Below, piece after piece: positions 32,434-42,070 of a DNA stretch of 64,000 nucleotides. This stretch comes from Bacteroidota bacterium. Lineage in GTDB: Bacteria > Bacteroidota > Bacteroidia > Chitinophagales > Chitinophagaceae. The notes beneath the pieces are model-generated. The model worked only from the letters and a program-made list of their open reading frames with translations, was not told the origin of the DNA and did not search any database. Where the stretch lies: positions 1,871,736-1,935,735 of the forward strand of contig VBAR01000001.1 of the NCBI GenBank assembly GCA_005882315.1, written 5' to 3'. A program made the position numbers and the translations under genes. The number at the start of each line of letters is the position of its first letter. Positions within the stretch are counted from its first letter, which is position 1.

Positions 32434-34878
32434 TCAAGTATTCTTACGAGATGGAATTTGAATGCCTTCTTTCTTAAGAACTTCATCGATGGCCTCAATT
32501 ATATCACTTTTTATTTGTGTCCAGGTAGCATAGTGTTCGATCCAGAATAAGATCCTAATCTCAATAGAGCTGCTGTTGAAATCCTTTATTAATACCAATG
32601 GTTGGGGGTTGGGCATGATCCTTTTATCAGCGGCTAAAATATCCAGCAGGAGTTTCCTGGTTTTTTCAATGTTGGTGCCATAGGGTAATCCTGTTACTAT
32701 CTCCACACGGCGATTGGTGTTTCCCTTTGTCCAGTTTATCATTTGCTCGCTTAAAAGATTTCCGTTAGGAATAATAACATCAGCTCCATCCCAGGTAGTG
32801 ATTATACTGCTTCTGAATCCAATAGATTTCATGGTTCCGGATTGTCCGCCGAACTCAACCACATCTCCCACATTGATGGGTTTTTCAAAGGCGAGTATCA
32901 ATCCGCTCACCAGGTTATTGACCAATGCCTGCAAACCAAAACCGATACCCACACTTAAAGCTCCCAAAATTATTGCCAGCCTGTCCATCGGTATACCTGC
33001 AGCTGTAAATGCCAGCAACACACCAATAGTTATTATTGAAATTCGTATCAACAGAAGCCAACTGCCTAGGCCTGCCTTTTTTTCGCGATTGCTAATAACA
33101 CCCTTGTCACTTGAAGCAAAAAATGTAACAATGCTGGAAACTATGCCAGACAGGAAAAGAATCAAGAAAAACACAAAAACACTTTGGATAGTAAATGTGG
33201 ATTCGCCAATCGCTCTTTCTTTTACCATGAAATCGGTGAACTTCTCGCTGATCTTCCCGAAGAAATAAAAGCTCCGTCCAAATAAGATAAACCAACCGAT
33301 CACAAGCATGTAATAAAAAAAAGGTGGTACTTTTTTGCCTACTGTTTCAAAATTAATAAACAAAGTTTTTTTATCCTGTGTTCTGTAAACCCGTGCAGCA
33401 ATGGTCAGCATTTCGTTGAGCATCCTTATTACCCAGAAAAATAGTATGCCATTGGTCAAACCGAATATGCCACTGGTTAAAAAAGATTTCGAAAAATTAT
33501 ATCTCCCATAAAGGTTGGCTACAGCGGCTATAAGTTCCATCAAAATGAAGAAACCTATAAATATCCGTACCCCCCTTTCTTTTAATTCTTTCTGGCGGCC
33601 GCCAATTAAAAAAACAAGACCAAAGGTCGCTCCTGCTAATGCCAGTAAAACCATTCCATTTCTTTCACTGCGGGAGGCCTGAAGCGTTAAGTTGTTTATA
33701 ATTGCCAGGAAAAACATCCCCACCAATATCAGCCATGCAGTCATCCAGTATTTGATAATGAACTTTCGGAAAATGAATGTAAGAGCCACGACTGAAATAG
33801 TCCATAATAACATAGTAAAAACAAATGGCGGGGTTGGGAAGATAAATTGGAAAATGCATAAGATAATAAGTGCCGATGACAAAAAAGGATAACGTAAAAC
33901 AAGCCATTCCTGACCAGCAGTTGGCGATTGTGTTGGATGTAGTTTTTTCTTCAAATTTCTTATGAACAGCCATAGGCCTGCAATCAATAACAACAGGAAT
34001 GCTACTAGGCCTGAATTGTTTTTTGAATAAAAAGAAAAAACCAATCTCGCCTTTTCTTTTGACAAATAATAGATTTCACGAAGAGGTCTTCTGAAAGCTA
34101 CAGGCTTCCATAGATTGACCGTTTCCCGGTCTGATAAAGAAGAGGAGAGTTGCTCCCTGTAACTTTCGATCTGTTCGATACCATCCTCCAGCTTGATGAT
34201 AACAAAATTTATCCTGGTTTGTAGTAGCTGTACCTTTTGGATCGCCTTTTTAATTAGGGTATCTGCGGGTCTCATTTCTTTGGTCACCAGTGTTATTCTG
34301 CTGATCAAATTAGCGAGGCTGACAGAATCTGATGGCAATTCAATAAGTATACTGTCGCTTGCGAGAGAATCGATATTGTTTTGGAAACCCACCAGGTTTT
34401 TAAGATAGGAATCAAGTGACCGCTTTCCAATTTCTGTCTTGTTAAGCAACTCCTTTAAAAGTGTTGAAGAGGTAGCAAGGTTTCTTTCTGTTTGCGTAGT
34501 GCCTTTATTTGTAAAAATCCCATCACCGGCCACATCATATAATAGGAGCACATGATCCAGTTGAGATGCTATACCTGCGGTATCTATTCCTTTCTCTAAG
34601 TAATCATTTGCTTTTTGTGATACCTTAAGGATATCATTAAGTATCTCATTTTGTCTTTTAGTGATCCTATCGGCCTTGAGTTGCTTAATATTCCTTCTGA
34701 TCTCATCGGCCACCCGTTGTCTTAACGGGATCAGAACCTCTTTGGCTACGGTATCTGTTATGATCGTATCTAGTGATTTGATCGTATCCTGGACAGGAGT
34801 CACCTGTTGGGCCGATCCAATAATGCAAAATGAAGATGCAAGAATAAATAGAGAGGTATATAATAACTTTCTTGCCAT
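32434..34878 (-). CDS. large MscS-type mechanosensitive channel
   Basis: An 814-residue protein with a signal peptide (1-24, ends GSAQQ) and a periplasmic coiled-coil domain of about 260 residues. A string of roughly ten membrane helices follows, then a C-terminal MscS core. The pore-lining helix is ALSVGIGFGLQALVNNLVSG; after it come GDVVEFGGQSGTMKSIGFRS, the beta-domain marker IIPNGNLLSEQMINWT, and the alpha/beta vestibule. The layout is like MscK and other large MscS paralogues. It presumably releases solutes at hypo-osmotic shock. It stands alone. Confidence 0.92.
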   Translation of the reverse strand: MARKLLYTSLFILASSFCIIGSAQQVTPVQDTIKSLDTIITDTVAKEVLIPLRQRVADEIRRNIKQLKADRITKRQNEILNDILKVSQKANDYLEKGIDTAGIASQLDHVLLLYDVAGDGIFTNKGTTQTERNLATSSTLLKELLNKTEIGKRSLDSYLKNLVGFQNNIDSLASDSILIELPSDSVSLANLISRITLVTKEMRPADTLIKKAIQKVQLLQTRINFVIIKLEDGIEQIESYREQLSSSLSDRETVNLWKPVAFRRPLREIYYLSKEKARLVFSFYSKNNSGLVAFLLLLIAGLWLFIRNLKKKLHPTQSPTAGQEWLVLRYPFLSSALIILCIFQFIFPTPPFVFTMLLWTISVVALTFIFRKFIIKYWMTAWLILVGMFFLAIINNLTLQASRSERNGMVLLALAGATFGLVFLIGGRQKELKERGVRIFIGFFILMELIAAVANLYGRYNFSKSFLTSGIFGLTNGILFFWVIRMLNEMLTIAARVYRTQDKKTLFINFETVGKKVPPFFYYMLVIGWFILFGRSFYFFGKISEKFTDFMVKERAIGESTFTIQSVFVFFLILFLSGIVSSIVTFFASSDKGVISNREKKAGLGSWLLLIRISIITIGVLLAFTAAGIPMDRLAIILGALSVGIGFGLQALVNNLVSGLILAFEKPINVGDVVEFGGQSGTMKSIGFRSSIITTWDGADVIIPNGNLLSEQMINWTKGNTNRRVEIVTGLPYGTNIEKTRKLLLDILAADKRIMPNPQPLVLIKDFNSSSIEIRILFWIEHYATWTQIKSDIIEAIDEVLKKEGIQIPSRKNT

Positions 34879-35024
34879 TACAATTTTATTAATTCATGAT
34901 TGGAACCGCTACAAAAGCAATACACAAAGAAAATTACGAAGAAATTGTTTATCTCTTGATTCAAATTAAATGATGAGTCTAATTAAAAATAGGTAGGGAA
35001 TAATCTTGCGATATTTGCAATTGA

Positions 35025-36092
35025 CTAATCAAAATCAATCGGCGAGACTTTATTCACCCAATCAAGGGTTTTTTTTGCAAAGCCTGGCGCTTTCAATCGC
35101 CATCCAACATAGACCTGGAAATAGAAATACTGTTTGGTCAACCTGGATACGTCTTCAATCTTATGCCCATAACTTCGATACCTGCCTTCGAGGCCGGCAA
35201 ATAATCTGCCTGAGTTAAACCCTACAGCCGCCTGTGAAGTAAAGCCGGCTATAAAGCCTGATCCTTTAGACAATACAAGTTTGCTCGAATCATTTAGCGA
35301 AACGGATTTGAAAATATCGATACCAAAGCTGGGACCGAACACAAGTGAAGCATAGAATTTTGGTGATAAGACCAATGTTCCTGCTGCCGGCAACAGCAAA
35401 TTGAAATCGGTACTGTAAGTGCTTTTGTTTTGCAGGTCTTTATCTGCCGAAGCATCAAGGAATGTGAATGTGGCGAATTGTAGCGTTGGCAAGAAGGAAT
35501 AAGCTGATTTTTTTTGAACCTGTGTGCCACTGGTCAAAGCAGCGGTGGAGAATTTTGGGTTGATATTATAGCGAAGCATCAAACCAAAATTATTCACCTT
35601 GAGGTTAGGAAAAATGAGATAGGGAGTATCTGGCAGGCTTCTCTGAAATTCATTGCTATTCTTCAGGTAAAATCCGTGCACTGAGTTTAATTCCACAGCT
35701 AGATTAAAACGATACATGCTTAAACTGGTTCGGAAACTGAAGATGTCCGATTCACCTTTTTTTTCATCTTTTTTGCCCGGGTTCAGAAAGCCCGGTGTAA
35801 AACTGAGTCCCAGGTCGAGGTAGCGGTAACTAAAACCGAATGAGAGGCTGTTCATCTTATGAGGCGCAAGTACCAATTTAAAATCGTCGGTATAGATCAG
35901 CCGGTAATTCATTTGGTGTCTACTAACCCAGGATTGGATATGTAACAAGGTGTCAAGCCGTTCGATAAAAAGAGAGTCAGGAGGTTTTTTTTTGCTCAAT
36001 TTTGCAGAGTCAATCTTTTCCTGGGCTGATACAATGTGGGAATTGTACAGGAATAAAATAAGAATGAGATGGACGTACAGTAATACACGCAT
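35025..36092 (-). CDS. DUF4421 outer-membrane protein
   Basis: A 355-residue protein with a signal peptide (1-23, ends VSAQ). A short polar linker (KKPPDSLFIERLDTLLHIQS) precedes a long beta-barrel-like region. The conserved MNYRLIYTDDFKLVLAPHKMNSLSFGFSYRYLDLGLSFTP-type start marks DUF4421. Strands with aromatic ends follow throughout (FSFRTSLSMYRFNLAVEL, FGLMLRYNINPKF, FYASLVFGPSFG). The barrel closes with YFYFQVYVGWRLK. It is probably an outer-membrane protein of unknown function. Confidence 0.8.
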   Translation of the reverse strand: MRVLLYVHLILILFLYNSHIVSAQEKIDSAKLSKKKPPDSLFIERLDTLLHIQSWVSRHQMNYRLIYTDDFKLVLAPHKMNSLSFGFSYRYLDLGLSFTPGFLNPGKKDEKKGESDIFSFRTSLSMYRFNLAVELNSVHGFYLKNSNEFQRSLPDTPYLIFPNLKVNNFGLMLRYNINPKFSTAALTSGTQVQKKSAYSFLPTLQFATFTFLDASADKDLQNKSTYSTDFNLLLPAAGTLVLSPKFYASLVFGPSFGIDIFKSVSLNDSSKLVLSKGSGFIAGFTSQAAVGFNSGRLFAGLEGRYRSYGHKIEDVSRLTKQYFYFQVYVGWRLKAPGFAKKTLDWVNKVSPIDFD

Positions 36093-36329
36093 ATGAATCG
36101 TAAGTTATCTCTAATTTAAATGTTTTGATGATGAATGGAAAGGGAACCTTGCTTTTTTTACCCAGGTTCATGTCTGCTTGAAAAAAGTAGTGTTCAGTTT
36201 TTTGGTTCTGTAGTTTTATGGCTCTATTTATTCATTTCTTTAGATGAAAATTACCGGTAATAAAATTAATTTCGGTTTAACAGGGGCTGGCAGAACATTT
36301 GAAGCAATAGCATTGTTATCTAACTACCA

Positions 36330-36530
36330 ATGCAGGAATTACATACTATACAAACCTCTGATCTTGTTGATATGCTATCAAAGCAAACAATAGAATATTC
36401 GAAAATGTTAGTCGAAGGAGCAAGTGATGAAAAATATTTAAGTTCTAAACTCTCTATTGAAGCACTTCAGGCCGAGATCCGGTCAAGACAAAAATCGGGC
36501 ATTATTTCCCCAAATCCGGTAACAAAATAG
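36330..36530 (+). CDS. small helical protein, paralogue 1 of a pair
   Basis: A 66-residue soluble protein of two helices: IQTSDLVDMLSKQTIEYSKM and LSIEALQAEIRSRQK. It aligns with the next gene (36597-36782) and with that at 8674-8871. Function unknown. The frame shared by all three is [DE]-L-x-D-[LM]-L-x-x-x-T followed after about 20 residues by a helix ending E-[IL]-Q. Confidence 0.65.
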   Translation: MQELHTIQTSDLVDMLSKQTIEYSKMLVEGASDEKYLSSKLSIEALQAEIRSRQKSGIISPNPVTK

Positions 36531-36596
36531 CCGGCTCACCAAATTCACCAGATTGCATGGTGTTTGCACTAATAAAGTTGGACTAAAATAAAGCTG

Positions 36597-36782
36597 ATGC
36601 AGAACTTGCAAACCTTAAACTTTTCTGAACTGGCAGATTTATTAAACAAAGAAACCTCTTTCTATTATACTTTGATCGGTGATAAAAAAAATAATAACGA
36701 ACTCATTCGGTGTAAAATGATGATCAAGGAAATCCAAAAAGAAATTAATACCAGGAAGAAAAAAGAGGAGTCTTCCAGGTAA
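36597..36782 (+). CDS. small helical protein, paralogue 2 of a pair
   Basis: A 61-residue soluble protein: LNFSELADLLNKETSFYYTL, a charged loop GDKKNNNELIR, then MMIKEIQKEINTRKKKEE. It is related to its upstream neighbour, 66 bp away on the same strand, and to 8674-8871. The position of the Tyr pair (FYYTL) corresponds to EYSKM in the neighbour. The two genes probably arose by tandem duplication. Function unknown. Confidence 0.65.
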   Translation: MQNLQTLNFSELADLLNKETSFYYTLIGDKKNNNELIRCKMMIKEIQKEINTRKKKEESSR

Positions 36783-36796
36783 TAGGCATATCCCTG

Positions 36797-37348
36797 TCAC
36801 TTTTTTGAATTATAGAAAACATAAGAGAAAGCAAAATCAACTGCTGGATAAATAGTTCCGAAATTATAATCGATGTCTTGCGCATAACCTGCACCAACAT
36901 GAAAATTAAAAGTCCAACGCTGGCCCAGTGCTCTTTGCATGCCCCAATGAAGATTTGCCATCATGCTATTTCTGTACATCTCGTTAGCTCCTACATATTT
37001 TACTCTTATACCAATGTAGTTGCCTGCATTTAAAAATGTTCCTTTCCCTTTCTCAATTCTTCTTTGCCTGTTATAATAATATTTTGGGGTCAATGAAAAA
37101 TACATTGCAGGGTATGCATAATTTATTTCCATAAACCCTTCTGCTATATCATAGCCTCCACCAACGCCACCAGAAATAACCAATAAAATTTTATCGGATA
37201 GCCGTGGTTCATAAGTCAATCCTAAGCCCTGACCTCCAAGATCAAGTTTTATTAAGCTTGAAAGTTTAGTAGAGGATTTTGCTTCTTGTCCGGCCGATGA
37301 AAAAAAATGGGCTAAGAATAAGAGTAGAAAAATTATTGACCGGATCAT
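36797..37348 (-). CDS. outer-membrane beta-barrel protein
   Basis: A 183-residue protein with a signal peptide (1-20, ends SAGQ) and amphipathic strands: LIKLDLGGQGLGLTYEPRL, KILLVISGGVGGGYD, AMYFSLTPKYYYN, YIGIRVKYVGA, WTFNFHVGAGYA. The last strand is AVDFAFSYVFYNSKK. The family resembles small eight-strand barrels of Bacteroidota. The gene converges on the pair of small helical proteins; 14 bp separate the stops. Confidence 0.75.
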   Translation of the reverse strand: MIRSIIFLLLFLAHFFSSAGQEAKSSTKLSSLIKLDLGGQGLGLTYEPRLSDKILLVISGGVGGGYDIAEGFMEINYAYPAMYFSLTPKYYYNRQRRIEKGKGTFLNAGNYIGIRVKYVGANEMYRNSMMANLHWGMQRALGQRWTFNFHVGAGYAQDIDYNFGTIYPAVDFAFSYVFYNSKK

Positions 37349-37479
37349 ATCGAGTATTTGTTTTGGTGAGTAAGTTAAAGAGAGCCTGCTATTTTTATTG
37401 TTAAGGTTTATTATGAATTAAACCAATGTAGATGGCTGGGTTTGGAATAAGAAGAGTCAAGCTCAAATGAAATAGTAAA

Positions 37480-37508
37480 GCCGTCCCGATTTGCCAGGAC
37501 GGCTTCGA
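37480..37508 (-). terminator. hairpin after the ABM-domain gene
   Basis: AAGCCGTCC pairs with GGACGGCTT around a ten-base loop. It lies 18 bp downstream of the minus-strand stop at 37526; the T-run is short. Confidence 0.6.
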
Positions 37509-37525
37509 ATACTTAGTATTTGAAT

Positions 37526-37813
37526 TTAATCGTGAGCCCTTACGGGTCCTTCAATTACTTCAGGTTTCTGAGTAAGCAAAGTAGACATTTGTGCTTTGAC
37601 AAATTCCGCTGCGATATGAATAGATTCATCAGCTCCTGCTTTATCCTTAAATACACTTAATGATGCGCCTTCTCCATTGCCGGTATCAAGCCAATAATAT
37701 CTTACAAATCCCTTTGCCTTTTTTAGAAGTGGAACAAAACCGTCCTGGATAATTTTGTCAATTTTTTCACCATCTTCAGGTTTGAAATGATAATGACGAA
37801 CAACAGCAAACAT
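37526..37813 (-). CDS. antibiotic biosynthesis monooxygenase (ABM)-like domain protein
   Basis: A 95-residue single-domain protein with the dimeric alpha/beta-barrel pattern: MFAVVRHYHFKPEDGEKIDK, a central FVRYYWLDTGNGEGASLSVF and a helix ADESIHIAAEFVKAQM. Members of this family range from small oxygenases to heme-degrading or regulatory proteins; no heme-binding pair is evident. A GGGAACCTCC-type purine/pyrimidine stretch upstream includes AGGAGG, a good ribosome-binding site. Function unknown. Confidence 0.75.
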   Translation of the reverse strand: MFAVVRHYHFKPEDGEKIDKIIQDGFVPLLKKAKGFVRYYWLDTGNGEGASLSVFKDKAGADESIHIAAEFVKAQMSTLLTQKPEVIEGPVRAHD

Positions 37814-37938
37814 GGGAACCTCCTTTTTTAAATAAAAATGTTTTACTAAATCTAACTATAATTAGACTCCTGAAAAAATTCTGTTCAAGTCTCCGAGGGC
37901 AATTAAAATCCTAATTTCGTTTAGTTATTTTCAATTCT

Positions 37939-38523
37939 GTGAAACTCAACAATCACAACAAAGCCTGGTACGTTATCAACGGCATTACGCTCTATCGAAT
38001 AGTGGCTGCACCTTTTCTGCTCCTTCTGTTATTTACCGGCAGGTATGATACTTTTAAATGGTTATTGGCTGTAAGTTTTTTTACCGACCTGATCGATGGT
38101 TTCCTGGCCCGGAAATATAAAGTTACCAGCATTCTTGGTGCCCGTCTTGATTCTATCGGTGATGATCTTACAGTATTGGTTGGCGTCATCGGGTTATTTG
38201 TTATTGAAATGTCTTTTATCAAAGAGCAAATGATCTTCTTTATTGTTCTTCTTGCACTGTTCATTATTCAAGCTTCGTATGCATTTATACGGTATAAAAA
38301 ATTAACTACGTTTCACACTTATCTTGCAAAGACAGCAGCACTGATGCAAGGTGTTTTTCTGTTATGTTCTTTTTTTTTCGGACCCGATTTAATTTTGTTT
38401 TATACTGCAGTTGGTATTACCGGACTTGAATTACTGGAAGAGATCATTCTTGTAGGGATGATAAAAAAATGGGAAGCTAATGTGAAAGGAATTTATTGGG
38501 TGATGAGAAGAAAAGGAACCTGA
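37939..38523 (+). CDS. CDP-alcohol phosphatidyltransferase
   Basis: A 194-residue membrane enzyme that starts with GTG. It has the full catalytic motif D-G-x2-A-R-x8-G-x3-D-x3-D: DLIDGFLARKYKVTSILGAR, then LDSIGDD. About five or six helices follow in the usual layout. The enzyme joins a CDP-linked diacylglycerol or polyol to an alcohol in phospholipid synthesis; which lipid it makes cannot be told. No neighbouring gene points to the pathway. Confidence 0.9.
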   Translation: MKLNNHNKAWYVINGITLYRIVAAPFLLLLLFTGRYDTFKWLLAVSFFTDLIDGFLARKYKVTSILGARLDSIGDDLTVLVGVIGLFVIEMSFIKEQMIFFIVLLALFIIQASYAFIRYKKLTTFHTYLAKTAALMQGVFLLCSFFFGPDLILFYTAVGITGLELLEEIILVGMIKKWEANVKGIYWVMRRKGT

Positions 38524-38582
38524 GTACTAAGATTAATTAGTTTTACGGCATTCAAATTGCTAATTTGAACAAAATACCAATT

Positions 38583-38870
38583 ATGACCCTCATTGAATTA
38601 TTAGTACTTCTTGCAATTGCCGCCATTTGCGGAGGAATAGGACAGTCACTTGCAGGTTTTGATCTTGGTGGTTGCCTCGTATCTATTGTAGTTGGATTTG
38701 TCGGGGCTTATATAGGTATGTGGCTGGCAGGCAAACTGGGTTTACCTGAGCTTTTAGAAATTAAAATTGGTGGGAAAACTTTCCCGATTATCTGGGCAAT
38801 AATTGGCTCTGCCGTATTCACATTTATCGTTGTTTTAATAAGAAGAGCAGTATCAGGCACCCGGCGATAG
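38583..38870 (+). CDS. small GlsB/YeaQ-like membrane protein
   Basis: I chose the ATG at 38583 (MTLIELLVLLAIAAICGG); the upstream TTG gives a poor start. The 95-residue protein has three hydrophobic segments with Gly-rich stretches (ICGGIGQSLAGFDLGGC, IVVGFVGAYIGMWLAGKLG), as in the transglycosylase-associated GlsB/YeaQ/YmgE family. The last helix has a WAIIGSAVFTFIVVLIRR end. It is a small inner-membrane, stress-associated type of protein; no enzymatic role is established. Confidence 0.7.
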   Translation: MTLIELLVLLAIAAICGGIGQSLAGFDLGGCLVSIVVGFVGAYIGMWLAGKLGLPELLEIKIGGKTFPIIWAIIGSAVFTFIVVLIRRAVSGTRR

Positions 38871-38929
38871 TTCATACCTATTGATCTTTCCATCTTAGTT
38901 CGAGACAGTAAGTTAGAACCGCAACTCAC

Positions 38930-38938
38930 TACCTTTAC
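38930..38938 (+). promoter_or_regulatory. possible -7 element (TACCTTTAC)
   Basis: One base off the Bacteroidota -7 consensus TAnnTTTG, 24 bp before the pirin ATG. The -33 element is not clear. Confidence 0.3.
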
Positions 38939-38962
38939 ATTACTCAAAACATTTTATCGATC

Positions 38963-39880
38963 ATGCTTGATATTGTAATTGATGCCCGTGAAGCTGCAAT
39001 AAGTCAATCAGTAAAAGTTAAACGCATTCTTCCGTTCCGCTTTCGCAGAATGGTTGGGCCTTTTATTTTTATGGATCATGCGGGACCAATTACAGATATT
39101 CCTTCGCAACCTTCTACACTGGATGTATTACCACATCCGCATATCGGGCTTTCAACGGTAAGCTATCTATTTGGCGGGCAGGTTACACATCGTGATAGTT
39201 TAGGTGTAGAGCAGATCATTCGTCCGGGTGAAGTGAATTGGATGACAGCCGGTAGCGGCATTGCACATTCAGAACGGTTTGAAGACCCGGCTGCATTGGC
39301 AAGTGGTAATTTGGAAATGATACAAACATGGGTAGCATTACCTGAAAAAGATGAAGAGTCGGCACCATCATTTAATAATTATACGCCGGAGCAACTTCCA
39401 ATCTTTACTGAGAAGGGTGTGTGGATGCGGTTGATCGCTGGCAATGCTTATGGATTAAGTAATGATGTAAGAACAAACTCTTCTTTATTTTATTTGCATG
39501 TTGTGCTACAACAAGGAGCAAGATTCGGGCTTCCGAAAGAACATGCTGAACGTGGTTTTTATATTGTTAAAGGAATTGTTGAAGTAGCAGGTAACAATTA
39601 TCACGAAGGACAAATGCTTGTGTTCAGCAAAGGAGTTGATCCGTTGATACTGGCAAAAGAAAATACAACGCTGATGTTGCTCGGTGGCGAACCGCTTGGA
39701 GATCGTTTTATCTGGTGGAATTTTGTTTCATCCCGTAAGGAACGAATAGAACAAGCAAAAGAAGATTGGAAACAAGGCCGGATCGTTCTTCCACCAAATG
39801 ATAATAAAGAATTTATTCCTTTACCGGAAGATAAATCAAAACCTGCAGGCATGCCTCCAAGGCCGGAGCCACTTTCATAA
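38963..39880 (+). CDS. pirin family protein
   Basis: A 305-residue bicupin. The metal ligands are in place in the N-terminal cupin: HPH (His58, His60), and AHSE (His102, Glu104). It also has the pirin signature FRFRRMVGPFIFMDHAGP. The C-terminal half has the second cupin and the family ending DRFIWWNFVSSRKERIEQAK, DWKQGRI. Pirins bind a single iron or other metal; some are quercetin 2,3-dioxygenases. The biological substrate is unknown here. Confidence 0.93.
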   Translation: MLDIVIDAREAAISQSVKVKRILPFRFRRMVGPFIFMDHAGPITDIPSQPSTLDVLPHPHIGLSTVSYLFGGQVTHRDSLGVEQIIRPGEVNWMTAGSGIAHSERFEDPAALASGNLEMIQTWVALPEKDEESAPSFNNYTPEQLPIFTEKGVWMRLIAGNAYGLSNDVRTNSSLFYLHVVLQQGARFGLPKEHAERGFYIVKGIVEVAGNNYHEGQMLVFSKGVDPLILAKENTTLMLLGGEPLGDRFIWWNFVSSRKERIEQAKEDWKQGRIVLPPNDNKEFIPLPEDKSKPAGMPPRPEPLS

Positions 39881-40074
39881 TAAGGCAGCCATCAATTTTG
39901 AGGATTTTGACCTTAAGAATTTTAAACTTCTTTGTTTGATACCGATCTTACAAAAAAACAACAACCTGCAAAAAATATTCATAAAGGACAGTTTGAGATC
40001 AGGTAAGTTTCCTGATTATCACTAACAATCTGCAATTGCACGAAATTGTTTAGATTTAGATATAAATCTTTAAG

Positions 40075-40926
40075 GTGTCTGCTATAAATAAAATATTTGT
40101 TACAGGGGCTACCGGTAACCAGGGAGGCGCCACTGTAAAAAGTTTATTAGACAAAGGATTTTCTGTAAAAGCACTGGTAAGAAATGCTTTAAATGCAAAA
40201 TTCGATCCTCACAAAAATCTCGAAATAATAAAAGGAGATTTAAACGAAATATCTTCTTATCGTCAGCAATTGCAGGATTGCGATGGTGTTTTTTGTAATC
40301 TCGTATTTAAATATGGAATTGAAAAGGAGATCAAACAAGGGTTTGAATTGATTAATGCTTCAAAAGAATCTAACATAAAGTATTTTGTTTATTCCTCAGT
40401 GATCGGTTGCGACCAGAATACAGGTATCCCGCATTGGGAAAGCAAGAATAAAATAGAAAACCACATTAAAGCGTCAGGTATAAATTATACAATACTCCGT
40501 CCATCCTCGTTGTACGAAAACCTTTTAATACCACAAGTAAAAAGCAGGATATTAAAAGGCAAACTGGTGTTGCCGACAAAGAAAAATACAGTGCAGCAGT
40601 TTATCAGTTCAGAAGATATTGGAAAAATTGCGACAACTGTATTTTCCAATCCCGAAAAATACCAAGGTAAAACAATAAATCTTGCTACAGAACAAATGGA
40701 TGGCGAAGAGCTTGCTGCAACATTTTCAAAAGCAATGGGAAGAGAAATAAAATTTCAACAACTCCCTATGTTTATTACACGATTGGTCATGGGCAGGGAT
40801 CTTACAAAAATGTTTCGTTGGATAAATAACAATGATGCTTGTTTTGTAAAAGACTTGCAGGCACTCAGAAACGAATTTCCTGGTATGCTAAGCCTTGAGG
40901 AATGGATAAAGATCAATTTTAAGTAA
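40075..40926 (+). CDS. NmrA-like NAD(P)-binding protein
   Basis: A 283-residue protein starting with GTG. The Rossmann motif is FVTGATGNQGGATV (about 8-21), followed by VKALVRN (position of the NADPH-discriminating Arg), VFCNLVFKYG and the WESKNKIENHIKASGINYTI, LRPSSLYENL region. The order and spacing are those of atypical SDR proteins of the NmrA type, which sense the nucleotide redox state or reduce small carbonyl compounds. No Tyr-x3-Lys dyad is expected. Function unknown. Confidence 0.88.
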   Translation: MSAINKIFVTGATGNQGGATVKSLLDKGFSVKALVRNALNAKFDPHKNLEIIKGDLNEISSYRQQLQDCDGVFCNLVFKYGIEKEIKQGFELINASKESNIKYFVYSSVIGCDQNTGIPHWESKNKIENHIKASGINYTILRPSSLYENLLIPQVKSRILKGKLVLPTKKNTVQQFISSEDIGKIATTVFSNPEKYQGKTINLATEQMDGEELAATFSKAMGREIKFQQLPMFITRLVMGRDLTKMFRWINNNDACFVKDLQALRNEFPGMLSLEEWIKINFK

Positions 40927-40944
40927 GCAAGAGTAAGGGAGCTA

Positions 40945-42069
40945 TTAAATGAGAGGCTCAGAAAATTGAAAACCGGAAAGTGCTGGACGTGACAATCCTT
41001 TTTGCTGAATAAATACTTTTATTTTTTTGCCCATAGAAATAAGTAGTGTATGCATCATCATCAATCTTTCTTTTAGCTGGTAATTATTCATTTTAGTTTC
41101 TTCTTCTTTTCTTAATTGTGTGGCCAGGCCAAGACCAATAAGAAATTGTGATTGATTAGTAAAACCGCACTTGGTTAATCCATACTTTTCTCCCCATAGA
41201 TCAAGAGCAGAAAAATTGACATGGGTCGTAATATCCTGCTGTCCGATATCGGCATAAGGAAGATCGTTCACAGTATGTTTATTATAACAGATCATTGTGC
41301 CAAGCCGTCGATAGGGCCTGTATAGTTCGGAAGAAGGGAACCCATAATCAATAGTCAATACAAAGCCTTTTTCTAAAAAAGCCGAGACTTCTTTTATCCA
41401 TTCAATTGCCTCCAAATTGACCTCGGTATGAAATCCTTCCGGCAATCTTACATCCAGCCGGGCAAAGTAATCTGTTAACCTGTCTTGTGCCGGCTTCAAT
41501 ACTTCTATAAAAGTCTGATCATAATCCACAAAAACTTCCATCAACCCATTTTTCTCCATTACGACCTTATGCACCGAAAAATTATCAATTACTTCATTCG
41601 CCAGTACGCATCCTGTAATCGGTGGAATTTCACTGATGGAATCAAACCAATAAACTTTTCCTTCTGCAATGCCGGACTCGGTTAAAACTTTTTGTTCTTT
41701 CAGCCTCATTATTTTACTCTTTTCAATAATACAATACTTAAGCCCTTCATATAATTCTTTATTTTCTTTTAGCTGTCTGAGTATATCAACGCAAAGAGCT
41801 CCTGTTCCGGCGCCATATTCAACAACAGTAAAATCTTTTTTCCCGCATAGTTGCCACATTTCTTCCAGTTGCTTAGCTACAAGATTGCCATAGACAGCGG
41901 ATAGATGGGGAGCAGTGTAATAATCCCCGAATTTGCCGAACTTTTCAGTCTCAGAAGTATAGTATCCGAGTTCCGGGTAATACAAAGCCATTTCCATAAA
42001 ATCATGAAAAGATAAAGGTCCTTCACTACGGATCTTATCCCTGATAATCTTTTCAAGTGATCTTTGCAT
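40945..42069 (-). CDS. MidA/NDUFAF7-family SAM-dependent methyltransferase
   Basis: A 374-residue protein of the DUF185 family. Landmarks: an N-terminal SFHDFMEMALYYPELGYYTS, GDYYTAPHLSAVYGNLVAKQ, motif I VVEYGAGTGALCVDIL (about 83-98), and CVLANEVIDNFSVHKVV. FVLTIDYGFPSSELY and HVNFSALDLWGEKYGL follow. Mitochondrial NDUFAF7 methylates a complex I subunit arginine; the bacterial substrate is not established. It starts 1 bp after the upstream cupin-like gene, so the two are one operon. No nuo genes are near. Confidence 0.9.
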   Translation of the reverse strand: MQRSLEKIIRDKIRSEGPLSFHDFMEMALYYPELGYYTSETEKFGKFGDYYTAPHLSAVYGNLVAKQLEEMWQLCGKKDFTVVEYGAGTGALCVDILRQLKENKELYEGLKYCIIEKSKIMRLKEQKVLTESGIAEGKVYWFDSISEIPPITGCVLANEVIDNFSVHKVVMEKNGLMEVFVDYDQTFIEVLKPAQDRLTDYFARLDVRLPEGFHTEVNLEAIEWIKEVSAFLEKGFVLTIDYGFPSSELYRPYRRLGTMICYNKHTVNDLPYADIGQQDITTHVNFSALDLWGEKYGLTKCGFTNQSQFLIGLGLATQLRKEEETKMNNYQLKERLMMMHTLLISMGKKIKVFIQQKGLSRPALSGFQFSEPLI

Positions 42070-42070
42070 A

